DNA of 64,000 nucleotides from NCBI GenBank assembly GCA_003550325.1, contig QKWP01000109.1, positions 297,080 through 361,079 of the forward strand, read 5' to 3'. The position numbers and the translations under genes are program-made. Positions within the stretch are counted from its first letter, which is position 1; each line of letters begins with the position of its first letter. Below are positions 44,285 to 55,402 of this stretch, one piece after another. The DNA comes from Gigaspora rosea. Taxonomy: Eukaryota; Glomeromycota; Glomeromycetes; Diversisporales; Gigasporaceae. The notes beneath the pieces were generated by a model. It saw only the letters and a program-made list of their open reading frames with translations, had not been told where the DNA came from and ran no database searches.

Positions 44285-44395
44285 TGATCCGCTTGTGAAC
44301 GAAGTCACAAGGCGGATATTTATTGCGAGTCACCGGACTTTTCAGGTGATCGCAGATCATGGACGAGATGGTATTTGAGTAACCTGATGATCTGC
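44285..44395 (+). repeat. 111-bp hairpin repeat, copy 1 (candidate structured RNA or SINE)
   Basis: Matches 48447-48557 with about a dozen changes and no gap. Two hairpins are evident: ATCCGCTTGTGA with TCACAAGGCGGAT, and TGCGAGTCACC with GGTGATCGCA. Between the copies the first stem changes on both sides (CCGC/GCGG to CCAC/GTGG), keeping the pair; the second stem is weakened in copy 2. It sits just before the decayed Sel1 gene. Role unknown. Confidence 0.6.
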
Positions 44396-46740
44396 TCGAC
44401 AGCTCAGTCGCAAGAACAAGCCAGATTTTTTAGCAAGAAAGAAGGAGAATTTTCAAGTCTTCAAAAAATTTTCAATACTGTATTACTAAACGAAAGTTGT
44501 TATCATTTTGGACGACTCCAAAAAAAAAAAAAAATTTTCGATCTTCACGATATTTTTCTGGGACCAGAAGGAGGGAAAGTAATGGCCGATTGCATGGTGC
44601 AAGATTACTAGATGGACCTCTCTGGATCTTGGTGAAGATGTATTTTGCAGAAATACTGACTGAATGTATTATGTTGGACGTAAAGGAAATTGGAGTTGGT
44701 AAAGGATGAGCATAAAGCATTCATTTGTGCTCAAATCTGCAGATATGGGTAATGCTGTTGAGATAAAGGCCGTTGGTGTCCTTTATCATAATGAAATGGA
44801 GTTGGGAAAGAAGGACACAAGGCATTTTGTTCGTTACCAAATCTGCGATCATATGCTACTAGAAAATTTGATCTTCATGATAATTGTCTGGGAACCAGAA
44901 GGAGGGAAAGTAATAGCCGATACATGGTGCAAGATCACTAGGTTGACCGACGTATTTGCAGAATTTCTGACAGAATGTATAATGTTGGACGAAAGGAAAT
45001 TGGAGTTGGAAAGGGATGAGCATAAGCATTCATTTGTGCTCAAATCTGCAGATAAAGATAACACTGTTGAGATAAAGCTGTTGGTGTCTCTTATCATAAT
45101 GAAATGAGAGTTGAAAAAAAGGACACAAGGCATTTGTTCGTTACCAAAAATTTGCGATCACATGCAATGCTAGGAATTTCGATCTTCGTGATAATTTTCT
45201 AGGACTGGAGAGAGGGAAGAACACTAGGCCGATCTCTCTATGTCTTGGCAGAAATAGTCTTGTAGCAAAGTAGAAAGAAGTGTTAGTAGATGCATGTTGC
45301 AAAAGTGTTGCAATAAAAATGATAAGAAATACTGACGAAACATAGGATGTTGGACATTGTGATATAAGGAGATAGAGGTTGAAAAAAAGGAACATAAGAC
45401 ATTCATATATGATCCAACTGGCAGATATGGAAGAGCTGTTGGAATAAAAGCTATTGGTGTCTGTTTTCATAACGAGATTAGAGTTGAGGAAGAACACAAG
45501 GCATTTGTTTAGGACTAAGAATCTGCACTAATCTGCGGATATGTGTAATGCAAAAAATTTTAATCTTTACGATAATCTTTTTTGGAACGAAAGGAAGGAA
45601 AAGAATATTATGCGGACCCTCTGGATCTAGGTAAAAATGGTCATGAAAAAAAAGGAAGCCATAGCAGATGTATATTGCAAAAATGTTATAATAATAGTAG
45701 GAAATATCGATAAAATGTATAATATTGGACATTGTGATGGAACGTAAATTGGAACTAAAAAGAAGGCACATAAAGCATTTATTTATGACCGGAATTGCAA
45801 ATATGGGTAATGCTATTGAAGCGAAGGCCATTGGTGCCTGTTACCATATTGGAAAAAAAGAACACAGGGCATTTGTTCAATACCAGAAATCTGCTGAGAT
45901 GCATAATAGAAATTCCAATTGGTATGATGATTTTCTGGAACCAGGCAGAGGAAGAGCATACCAGGTGCATTTTGCAAAAGCACTAGTTGACCTTGCTGAA
46001 TCCTGGAAAATAGTCCTGGGGTAAAGTATGAAAGCATTAGCAGATAGAATTTGCAAGAATGTTGCAATAATGATAGAAAATATGGATAGAACATATAATA
46101 TTGGTGTCATAACGAGGTATTCATTTGCAATTCGAATTTGCAGATAGAGAAAATGAATCTAGAATCCTTGTTATAATAAAAAAGTTTTTTTCTTTAAACA
46201 CTTGAAATAAATTTATAGTTTTTTGAAATTTTTATACTAGAGATATAACTGTACTATTTATAAATACTATTTGTGGTACTATAAAATATATGAACAAATT
46301 GCAATAAGTTTAAACTTGAATCTAGAAAGCCATTGGTGTCTGTTTTCAATGGAATTAAAGTAGAAAAGAAAGATACAAAACTTTGGTTATTACCAGGAAT
46401 CTGCTAGTATATGTGATGCTGGAAATTCGAAATTATGATAATCTTTTGGGACCAAAGGAAGGGAAAGCGAGAGCAGATGGTCTCTCTGGGTTCTGGTAAA
46501 ATAGTAGTGGCAATGTAGAGAAGCATTAGCAGATATATTTGCAATAAGGTTATGGAAGGTAATATATAGAAGATCGAGAAAAAAGGAAATCGGAGTCGAA
46601 AAGGATAAGCATAAAGCGCCTATTTACAATTAGTTCAGCAGATATAGGTAACGTTAAGAATGAAAGCGCATGGGTGTCCATAATGAAATTGGAGTTGAAA
46701 GGATGGATGTGAGGCATTTGTTTTTACCAAAAGTCTGCTA
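44396..46740 (+). pseudogene. Decayed Sel1-repeat gene
   Basis: Repeating protein-like segments in shifting frames: EIGVGK followed by DEHKAFICAQ, ADMGNAVEIKAVGVLYHNE, KDTRHFVRYQICD, KRRHIKHLFMTGIANMGNAI, EAKAIGACYHIGKKEHRAFV and QYQKSAEMHNRN. These follow the Sel1 consensus of the 3970-4389 protein (YHNGIGVEKDEHKAFIYYQKSADMGNA). The DNA repeats roughly every 300-350 bp, with the words GGGACCAGAAGGAGGGAAAG and AAATTGGAGTTGGWAAGGAT recurring, so tandem duplication continued at DNA level. Frames break many times and no segment is long enough to act alone. Function is lost. Confidence 0.7.
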
Positions 46741-46984
46741 AGGTTGGTGACAGTAATCAAAATGGGAACAGAGTACCAAGAGATGGATAACGAACCAATC
46801 ACTGGAATAGTGGGAAGATGATCCTACAATGAAATCAGAAATTGGTGCACTGAAGTTAAATAGGTAAACCATTTGTACGAGTGGCCGATATAAAAGTAAT
46901 TGAATCATCTGAGTAAAGACTGAAGTTTGCAGATTTATGCAGCGGTAGAGATGAATACACAAATGTGTATGTTTATGTATAGAT

Positions 46985-48090
46985 GTGAGGTGGGTGTGTA
47001 CACCCCACACAATACTCGAATTAAGGTTAAAAGTAGCAGTACATAAGTATATGGTACAGGGCAATAAAAAAAAATATTTGAATGAATGCACATGTTCATG
47101 TATGGGTATAAATATAACTTATGTTATGGTATATATGATTGAAGTAGTGTGTACACCCCACACCACTCCTAAGAAACTGTATAGTATATAAAAAAAAATG
47201 GGTAAAAGAAAACAAATGCACATGTTCGTATAGAAGTATAAACTGGGTATATGAATATATATGTTTGTGTATAGGTATGAGTAGGGCAAGTGTGAACACC
47301 TCACACCGCCCTTTATTATAGTTATAGTTAAGAAAATTTGTGTAGTAAGGCAGGTGCGTACACCTTATATTGCTCTCAAAGTGAGATTAAAGATAGTAGT
47401 ATATAAATATATAGTACAGGAAAAAAGATGAACGCGTATGTTCGTATAGGGGTATAAAAGTATATGAATGTGTATGCATGTGTACATAATGTGTATATTT
47501 AGGAGTGTGTACACCACATACCACTTTGAAGTAATGGTATAGTATACGAGACGAAAAAAAAGAAAGAGAAGAGGAAATCCAAATGCGCATATTTGGGTAA
47601 AGGTATAAACAAGACATATGAACATATAAGTTTGTGTTAAACAGGTGTAAGCACCTCATTCCACTTTGATGATAGTTACGGTTAAGGGAATTTGGATATA
47701 TACAGTAAGCAGGTATGTACACCTGTACTGCTCTTGAATTGAGATTGAAAGTAGTAGTATATGGGTATAGTACAGAACATTGTAAGGGAAAAAAGCAAAC
47801 ATGAATGTTCGTGTGGGATATAATTAAAGCAGATAACTGCATATAGTATGTGCGTGTTTAAAGTGAAGCAAGAGTGTACACCTTACACTGCTCATAAGTA
47901 ATAGTATAGTATAGGAAAAAAAAAAAGGAGAGGGAAAAGGGAAAGGAGAATGAATGCATAGGTTTGTATTACTCCACATGCCTTCAAATTGGAATTACAC
48001 ATAGAACTACATGAACATGTATATTCAGGTAGGTGTGTAGGTTAAAGCGGATATGTACACCCACACTGCTCACAGGCTAAACTAGGTTTG
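46985..48090. repeat. Degenerate satellite around GTGTACACC
   Basis: The self-complementary word GTGTACACC with flanking CACACCRCTC recurs about every 60-160 bp (near 46995, 47150, 47290, 47350, 47508, 47650, 47712, 47875, 48055). Blocks of TATAGTACAGGG, AATGCACATGTTCGTATAGGGGTATAAA and poly(A) lie between. A higher-order period of about 350 bp is suggested. The many minus-strand frames here are by-products of the repeat. Confidence 0.75.
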
Positions 48091-48348
48091 AAATATCTAG
48101 AAGAGCTAAGAAGGTTTGCAAGATTTCACATGAGGTGATGTTATGGAGTAGGTATAATTACATTTAGATACAGTTGTATATGCATGGGCAGGTATAGTAA
48201 AACAAGTGCACGCATTTTGGGCCACATGAAAGAAAAAAAAAAAGAAGAAGAAAAGAAGGGAAAGAAGAGAGAGTAGTGGATACAGGTATGGGGATGTTTC
48301 TTATATCCAAGACAATACGATCCTCGTCAACAATCTTATACTGTATTA

Positions 48349-48446
48349 CATCATTTGTACAGAATGATATGACTGTAGGTATAAGGTTTGTCATGACTGT
48401 TGTGTGCGAGAAAGGGCACACAATAAGATGAGACGAGCAAGAATAA
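48349..48446. repeat. 98-bp direct repeat, copy 1
   Basis: CATCATTTGTACAGAATGA to GAGCAAGAATAA matches 48754-48851 at about 85% by eye (shared GACTGTAGGTATAAGGTTKG). Copy 1 directly precedes the second 111-bp hairpin repeat. Confidence 0.7.
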
Positions 48447-48557
48447 TGATCCACTTGTGAATGAAGTCACAAGGTGGATATTTATTGCGAGTCACCAGAT
48501 TTTTCAGATGATCACAGATCATGGACGAGAAGGTATTTGAGTAACCTGATGAACTGC
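48447..48557 (+). repeat. 111-bp hairpin repeat, copy 2
   Basis: Second copy of the sequence at 44285-44395. First stem ATCCACTTGTGA with TCACAAGGTGGAT is fully paired; the second (TGCGAGTCACC with GATGATCACA) has lost two pairs. With copy 1 it brackets the decayed Sel1 gene and satellite, 4.16 kb apart. Confidence 0.6.
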
Positions 48558-48753
48558 ATTGATCTCTTTGTTCTTTGATTTTTCTGTTTAACATTGTGTC
48601 TAGCTACCCTCCCACCATGCCCAAAATAAACAAAACAGGATCACTGGACTTTCCAAAAACAAAAAAAAAGAAACAAAAAGAGAAATTGAGGCATTATGCT
48701 CGAAAAGATCTGCTCAGAGACATCCTATAGCTTGTTTTGCGACCCCTATCCCA

Positions 48754-48851
48754 CATCGTTTGTACAGAAGGACGTGACTGTAGGTATAAGGTTGGTCATG
48801 ACTGTGTGTATGAGGAAGGGGCACACGACAAGACAAGATGAGCAAGAATAA
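48754..48851. repeat. 98-bp direct repeat, copy 2
   Basis: Second copy of 48349-48446, about 90 bp before duplication copy B begins. Confidence 0.7.
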
Positions 48852-49509
48852 AAGTAAATTATAAAAAATTATGCTTTTATTAGATATGTGTTTCAAGTTG
48901 TGTGCATTATTGCATGTTTTGGATATAATAATTTATTGTGAAATTTTGTTATGAAACTTGCTATTATGATACACAATTTGTATTGGAATGAATTCTCAAT
49001 TCTATGATTTATTGTAAAAAAATTTTTTTACAAACTTACTAACATATTAAAATTATTATCATGTTTGCTGTAAAAAATTTTGTTGCAAACTTACTGACTA
49101 TTGTGGTGACAGATGTCATATAGTTAGTTTGTATTTGAAATATAGTCATAAAGTCTATTAGAAATTACTGTAACAAATTTTGTTATGAAACTTATGAGCT
49201 ATTGAGTATGTAGTTGTATTAAAATTAACAGTCGTGATTTCTAGCTGTTACAGAAATTGTGGTCGTGATTTCTGTCATTATTCACCATACATAGTTGTTA
49301 GTTTGCGTTAAAATTATTAATTATGATTTCTATTGTTAAAAATCTTGTTACAAGGCTTGCTTGCTATTGTAATGAATTAACAGTCATGACTTCTAACATG
49401 ATTTACTGCAGCCTTTGTCTCGAACTATCTTCTACCTGTAATTCTGGCCATTAGTAATCTGATCAATAATGAAAGTATGATATATGTAATCAGTATTATT
49501 AGTTATTAA

Positions 49510-49963
49510 GGGTAAAGTATATACCGATCATTTTTACTAATAAACTATTAGCAAAATTTAGCTGGCATTATGGAGCTAAAAACTTTTTTTATATTGATTT
49601 AAGATTTAGCACAATAAAAACATAATGCATATTAGTAGTAATCATATGATAAATTTTGAACCAATTTGAATTTGTTATCAAAAAGTTAGATAAGGGCAAG
49701 ATCCACGAGAACCTGTAATATGCCATAATAGGCTCTCGCAGATTTGTACAGGCTCTCACAGATCTTGCTCTCATCTAATTTTTTAATGACAAATTCAAAT
49801 TGGTTCAAAATTTGTCATATGATTACTACTAATATGCACTATGTTTTTACTGTGCTAAATCTTAAATCGATATAAAAAATTTTTTATTTATCTATGTACT
49901 AATTACTAAATTTATAAATTTGTTAATAGTTTATTAATAAAATGATCAACATATACTCTACCC
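49510..49963. mobile_element. Fold-back MITE at a TTAA site
   Basis: Copy A has the uninterrupted site TATTAAGCCAAG at 11351-11362. Here it is split by 454 bp, with TTAA on both sides (49506-49509, 49964-49967). Ends are GGGTAAAGTATATACCGATC and the complement of GGGTAGAGTATATGTTGATC. The arms continue almost to the centre (AAATTCAAATTGGTTCAAAA and its complement lie in the two halves). A TTAA target points to a piggyBac-like element; a 3-bp TTA/TAA target of PIF/Harbinger type cannot be excluded. Confidence 0.9.
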
Positions 49964-50000
49964 TTAAGCCAAGTGTACTGGACAGTATGATAGTTACTGG

Positions 50001-50868
50001 CAAAGCTGATATTGAAACAAACCTACCCAAAACTAGTTTCAGATTTTTTCAAAAAAATTGAACCGCCGAAATCCGAAATCTGAAACTAGAATCTGAAACC
50101 CAAAACTATAATACGAAAATCAAAAACATAATGCGGAGCTTTTAAATTTTATTAGAAAGTTTACTTTTTTTTAATGAAATAGAGCCAAAATAGAAATTAT
50201 TTTTGAATAAATTATAAGATAATATAGATAATTTAATTATGTTTTTGCCAATTTTTTTTCTCTGCTTCATTTTGTTCGGCCTTTTTTCTAAAGCTGATCA
50301 ACTTTATTTTTAATATCATACCGTTATTACAACTGAATTCAAAATCCTAGGACAATAAAAAAAATTGCCAATGAAGAATTGATAAATATTTTGATGCCTG
50401 TTGATATTGACAATTTATTTAATTTTGTGGTAACATAAATTCAATTATTAGTAGATTTGGACGTACGTTTACTTATTATTACTTGATATTATATCCAATT
50501 TTTACATAGTAAGCAAAAAAAAACTGATACTTGCAAAAGCAACCTTGATTCAGAACATAAACTCTGGAATTATGCCTTTCATATTGTACTTGTGAATCAC
50601 AATAATGAAAAGGACTGCATGCATCAATATTGTTGGATCAGTGCATTTGATGTATAATTGAAAAAAATATATACGGTAATACATCAATGCAATCAATGTA
50701 TATAGAAAATTATGTAGTATTTGGTTTTCAGGTGAGGTTTCAGGTTTCAGTTTCGAATGAGGTTTCGGGTTCTGGGTGAGTTTTCGAGTTTTGGATAAGG
50801 TTTCAGAAGCTATAATACAAAACCTGAAACTTTCAGATTTGGCACAAAAAGTTTTGGCGCCAATTCTG
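50001..50868. mobile_element. hAT-like non-autonomous element with CGAAACC arrays (copy B)
   Basis: The copy-B version of 11390-12889, without the 640-bp insertion. Ends are CAAAGCTGATATTGAAAC and the complement of CAGAATTGGCGCCAAAAC; probable target duplication GTTACTGG/GTTCACTA. Its array words have decayed more than in copy A (CGAAAC to TGAAAC). Confidence 0.65.
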
Positions 50869-51368
50869 GTTCACTAGTCAAAGGTTGGACTATCAGGATG
50901 ACAGCTTAGTTATTAACGCATAATGGAATAAGCGCAAAATAAAAAATATATGCTCTTTGTAGTTATGTACTATACTAAAAATGAAAGACAAACAAATACT
51001 TACTTGTTATTGTGGTATATAGTCAAATTTAGTTGGTTTGAAATCAACTACTTTAGTTCCTAACATAATTTGTCATAAAAATTTTGTTGCAAAGCTTGTT
51101 AGCTATTGTGATATCACGCAGTATGGATTTGATTAGTTTGTATTGGAATTAACAAAACTTACCGATTATTGTGATTATACTCAATTTTGCAAATCGACAC
51201 ACAATACTATATGTGATTAAGGTTGATTTGGTATCATCGTGATTAAACAATTGTTAATGGATTTGAATTGTGATCACATTCTTGATTATGATTATAACTA
51301 GTACCAATCTAAAGAAAGAAAGGGATCATGGAGTTCAATATTCGTGACGGACCTGCCATACCCAAAAT

Positions 51369-51637
51369 GGGGGACCGTTAAAGCCAAGTACCTTTATATG
51401 TTTTTTAATCAAAATTAGGGTAAGGGTTAGTTAAAAGTTAGGTTTAGAATGCCTTATAGGTAAAATTTTCTTTCCGACATTTTTAATTAATGCTTCGAGA
51501 CAGGTTTAGACACTTGTTTCTTGTATTTTGGATGTTTTTCACTTTTTTTCTTGGTTTTTGTCTCATCAGTGATGATCAAAATTTACAATGAGATTGGCTG
51601 CCAGTCACATGATAACACCTGGTTTTAATGGATCCCC
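51369..51637. mobile_element. Telomere-motif MITE
   Basis: Starts GGGGGACCGTTAAAGCCAAG and ends in the complement of GGGGATCCATTAAAACCAGG. Interior has TTAGGGTAAGGGTTAG, TTTCCGACATTTTTAATTAA and, near the right end, GTCACATGAT. Confidence 0.7.
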
Positions 51638-51642
51638 TGAAA

Positions 51643-52439
51643 TGAGAATGTCTAAAGCCGTTTCCAGTCTAGTGTTAGAAATTTCAGACTCAAATACTGT
51701 TCTCATGAGAACATCGTAATAGCTATAAGTGTTCTCAACCGATTGCTTATGTTCTCATTTGTGCTCACTAAAAAAAAAACAATTCAAAAATATATTATAT
51801 ACTGTAATATATGTACTTTTTACCTATAAAAGCATAAATGGTATCAGACAAATATAAAAATTAACATAATTCTATTAACACATCTATATGTAAATATACA
51901 TTAGAGCATGTCAAATATCTTTTCATTTATACTATAGTACATAATTATATATAAGTTCAACTAAATAATTTGATAATAAATTATTATTACTAGTTATATT
52001 TATTTATTTTAATTTGATATAAAAATATTATGTAGTTACTAATTACTACTTATGAGAACACTATTTTATTTTACTGTTCTCAAAAAAATTTTAATAGAAA
52101 ACAGTAAAAAATTTTTACTGTGCACAAATTTAAAATAGTGTTCTCATGAGAACTCGGAGAACACTAATTTTGAACACTGGTCTAGTCACGTGTTTTGGGT
52201 TTTAAATTAAAGTTAGGTAAGGGTTAGTTTGGGGTTAGGGTTAGGGCATGTCTTATAGTAAAATTTTCCCCTGACATTTTTTATTAATGCACCAAGATGG
52301 GTTTAGGCTGTTGTTTCTTGTATTTTTGCAACTTTCGCTTTTTTTCGCTGTTTTTGTCTCCTCGTGCTGATCCGTGTTGATCAAAATAAACAATCCTATT
52401 GCTCTATGTCATGTGATGGACACAGCTTTAGACGACCCC
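51643..52439. mobile_element. Telomere-motif MITE split by a hAT MITE
   Basis: Left part starts near GTCTAAAGCCGTTTCC; the right part resumes at 52180 and ends CTTTAGACGACCCCC. Interior has GGGGTTAGGGTTAGGGC and CCTGACATTTTTTATTAATG. The interruption is 51670-52179. Confidence 0.7.
51670..52179. mobile_element. hAT-type MITE (CAGTGTTCG family), nested
   Basis: The left end AGTGTTAGAAATTTCAGACT and right end TTTTGAACACTG match the ends of 692-930. Probable 8-bp duplication TTCCAGTC/GTCTAGTC (6 of 8 match). About twice as long as the 692 copy, with an AT-rich core. Confidence 0.75.
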
Positions 52440-52445
52440 CGAAAC

Positions 52446-52723
52446 GGGGACGTCTAAAGCGGAGCAGATTTTTATAAAGTATTTTATCGAATTAACTTTA
52501 GGGTTAGGGTAATCTTAGATTAGGGTTAGATAGGTTTTAAGTTGTAATATATAAGCAAAATTGCCTTCCCGACATTTTTAATTAACACATCAAGGTAGGT
52601 TTAGACTGCCGTTTTTTTGTGGGTTTCGCTTCTCTTTCATGTTTGCTTCGCCTAAGATCATCAAAATTCGATAATTTGATTGGTCAGATATCACATGATT
52701 CTGCTCCGCTTTAGACGACCCCC
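52446..52723. mobile_element. Telomere-motif MITE, full copy
   Basis: Ends GGGGACGTCTAAAGCGGAGC and the complement of GGGGGTCGTCTAAAGCGGAG, with GAAAC on both flanks. Interior order: TTTAGGGTTAGGGTAATC, CCTTCCCGACATTTTTAATT, ATCACATGAT. This is the best reference copy of the family in the window (278 bp). Confidence 0.8.
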
Positions 52724-54055
52724 GAAACGGAAGGAAGACCGAAACTTCGAGAAGGAACGGATAGGAAGTACCAAGTGGCACGGGATGGACTACCGGAGAC
52801 CGGATAGGAGCTGAAACCGAAAACACCGCCAGCGGGCAAGGTGAAGAATGAAGGAGTACTCGGAGACCGAGTATGGTACTGTCATACCTGTAATACATGT
52901 AAAAAATATGAAGTGTAGGGGACCTGGTTTATAAGGCCTCATGAAATTAGTAAATAATAAAATTGCGCCTCCCGGCGTCCCTTCATAGAAAGGGTATAAA
53001 AAAAAAGCGTTAAAGCACAATAGCTTGATCATATTGCTGTATTAGTTTTAGCACACTGATCATATTTTGGATATAAACATGATTTTATTAGTTGGTCGAC
53101 ATAAACACGAATCGAAAAATCTAGAAATCAATCATCTAAATCTTTAGCGAAATGTAATTTTTCTTAATATTTGCTAATATATTCGCTTTTTATTAATCTT
53201 GTCTTTTCTTTTTATCTATTGCGGAGCAATTGTTCTTGTTCTTGCAATTGCACTTGCACATGCATTGGTTCTTGAACATGCTCTAGAACTTTCAAATTCG
53301 TGAAACAATTGATTGACTTTTTAGCTCAAAATATTAGGTAATCAAACAACAAGAGCAAATTTGGCAAATACAAGTTTAAAGGCGTTAAAAATTTTTTTTG
53401 ATGTACAGGTGAAACTAATGTGCGCAAATCATTGCTCAATATTGAAATATAATTATTAAATACCGGCGCGAAATCAAGTGTAAGGCTCCACTTAGCCATA
53501 AATACATGCTGTGATAATCCTTGCAGCAATACATGAATCGAGATAGGATCGATGAAGTAAATGCTGCGTTTTGCATTGTCTTGAGGCTTTTTCAATGTAA
53601 CAGCAGATCAGTAACACAGTAAATTTAGGAAAAAACTTCAAACAAAATCACGTTACTCTTTTGTCATGACAAAATGAAATTCTGAAATAAGTACGTACTT
53701 ACGAACGTACTTACGTACGTACGTACTGTATCTCGCATATTTATTCTACTCGAATGAATTCCCCAGCCATGAGGTTTTGCTGACACTAAAAGTGGCTTGG
53801 TTTGGATAAATATTTCTTTGAGTTGGTGTATGGTCCTTTACAGTATGTCATTAGAAATTGAGTCTTATGACATGTCAAATGATTGTTGCATGATCACAAG
53901 GATATCAATTATTGATATTATCATTATACCGGTACTTTATTCAGCATTTCATCTTTTTTTCAGCAACACAAATAATATCCTGATGCTTACACTGTGCATA
54001 TCATAATTATGTGAGTTTTGTAATTCCAAAATAACTTAAGCCATAATCCCAAAAG

Positions 54056-54838
54056 GGAATACTTTACTGAAACTTAAAAAAAAGTATATATGTTTTTATA
54101 ATAAAATAATAATATTTTGAAAATATAATAAATATGCTTTTATATAAAAAAATATTTTAATAATGTTTTTATAATATATTAATAATATAATAAAAATTTT
54201 AAAAATAAAATTAAAATTTAAATCTGTTTTAAAAATATTATAAAATTATTATAAAAACATTATTATTATATTTTAAAATAGTTTAAAATAAATTGTTTAA
54301 AAATATTTTAAAATATTATTTTAATATTATTAAAAATATTATAAAAACATTATTATTATATTTTAAAAATATATTTAAATAAGTTTTTTAAAAATATTTT
54401 TTAAACCAAAATTATTTTTAAAAAATGCTTATATCTCATAATTTTGCTTATGAAACCATCCTTCGTATTTTAACAAAAAATCTTTTTTGTGTGATTTTGG
54501 GGTAAACACATTTGTCTAAATCATTATATTATTAATTTATTTTATTTATATTATATTTAATATTATAAAATATATTATAATATAATATATTAATATAATA
54601 TAAATATTTATATTATACTATAAATATGAAATTTATTTAGTTTAATAATGTTTTAAAAATGATTTTATTAATATTACTAAAACAGTTTTAATATATATTA
54701 TTTATATTATTATTATTAACTTATAACTAGTAATTATAACATTTTTTAAAACATAATAAAAACATAATTAATATATAATAATAATATTTTCAATTTTTTT
54801 ATAGTTTCAGTGAAGTAATACCGACGAAGTTGGTTTGC
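54056..54838. mobile_element. AT-rich copy-B-only insertion with inverted ends
   Basis: Copy A is uninterrupted here. Left end AATACTTTACTGAAACTT; right end AGTTTCAGTGAAGTAATACC, nearly its complement. The 780-bp interior is almost pure A/T and rich in TTTTAAAATA-like self-complementary words. The target duplication is unclear because the right flank has also diverged. Confidence 0.6.
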
Positions 54839-55147
54839 GGTAACAGGTTGCTATAATGTCGAACGATTTAGCCGGTATTATGTATATTGGAAAAATGCGT
54901 AATGCAATACTGTAATTCTCTAAAATTGCACGATAATTAAATATGATCGTTCACACAAAGTATAGAGGCAACTATTGTTTTGAATCGTTATTTAATCAAT
55001 CACAGCCACATGTCGTGTCGGTTAGAGACAAAAAAAAAAGAACTAGGCCAAAATTACGCAAAATTCTGCTAATGAAACTGTGAGTAAAATGCTCCAGAGC
55101 CAATTTTACCATAGTGCAAGCATATTTAATAAAAAATTTTCTTTTTT

Positions 55148-55402
55148 GGGGGTCGTCTAAAGCCAGGTGTGTCACGTGATAGAAAGCCAATCAAATCGTA
55201 AAATTTGATCTTTATGGATCAGCCAGACGAGACAAAAACAAAGAAAAAAAGTGAAAAACACCGAGGAGCATTAATAAAAAATGTCGGGAAGACAATTTTA
55301 CTTATAAGCCAAGCCCTAACTCTAACCCCTAACTAACCCTTACACTAATTTTAATTAAATAATCAAAAAACATATGAACGCACCTGACTTTAGCTATCCC
55401 CC
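55148..55402. mobile_element. Telomere-motif MITE with an empty site in copy A
   Basis: Starts GGGGGTCGTCTAAAGCCAGG and ends in the complement of GGGGGATAGCTAAAGTCAGG. It lies in the run TTTTTT, which is duplicated on both sides and single in copy A (near 21466). The target duplication is therefore at most 6 bp. Interior reads CCCTAACTCTAACCCCTAAC on the plus strand, opposite to the other copies. Ends starting GGGG with a short target suggest, but do not prove, a PIF/Harbinger relation. Confidence 0.85.

Larger units (their letters stand above)
51305..53005. repeat. Copy-B-only block of stacked MITEs
   Basis: Copy A lacks this block. It contains three telomere-motif MITEs in a row (51369-51637, 51643-52439, 52446-52723), one of them split by a hAT MITE, and then a G+C- and purine-rich stretch (52735-52990) of unknown origin containing CCTCCCGGCGTCCCTTCATA. 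Confidence 0.7.

Noticed and set aside
46738-48454. Several long minus-strand frames rich in His, Tyr, Thr and Cys
   Set aside because: They arise from the GTGTACACC satellite and change with each unit; no common protein pattern.
44285-48557. The 111-bp repeats as LTRs of one retroelement
   Set aside because: They lack TG...CA ends and a flanking target duplication, and the DNA between is a Sel1 remnant and satellite.
49589-49774. 61-codon minus-strand frame
   Set aside because: Entirely inside the TTAA fold-back MITE.
52590-52898. Minus-strand frame of 102 codons with Pro/Ser-rich sequence
   Set aside because: It crosses the boundary between a telomere-motif MITE and a G+C-rich block, so it cannot be one old gene.
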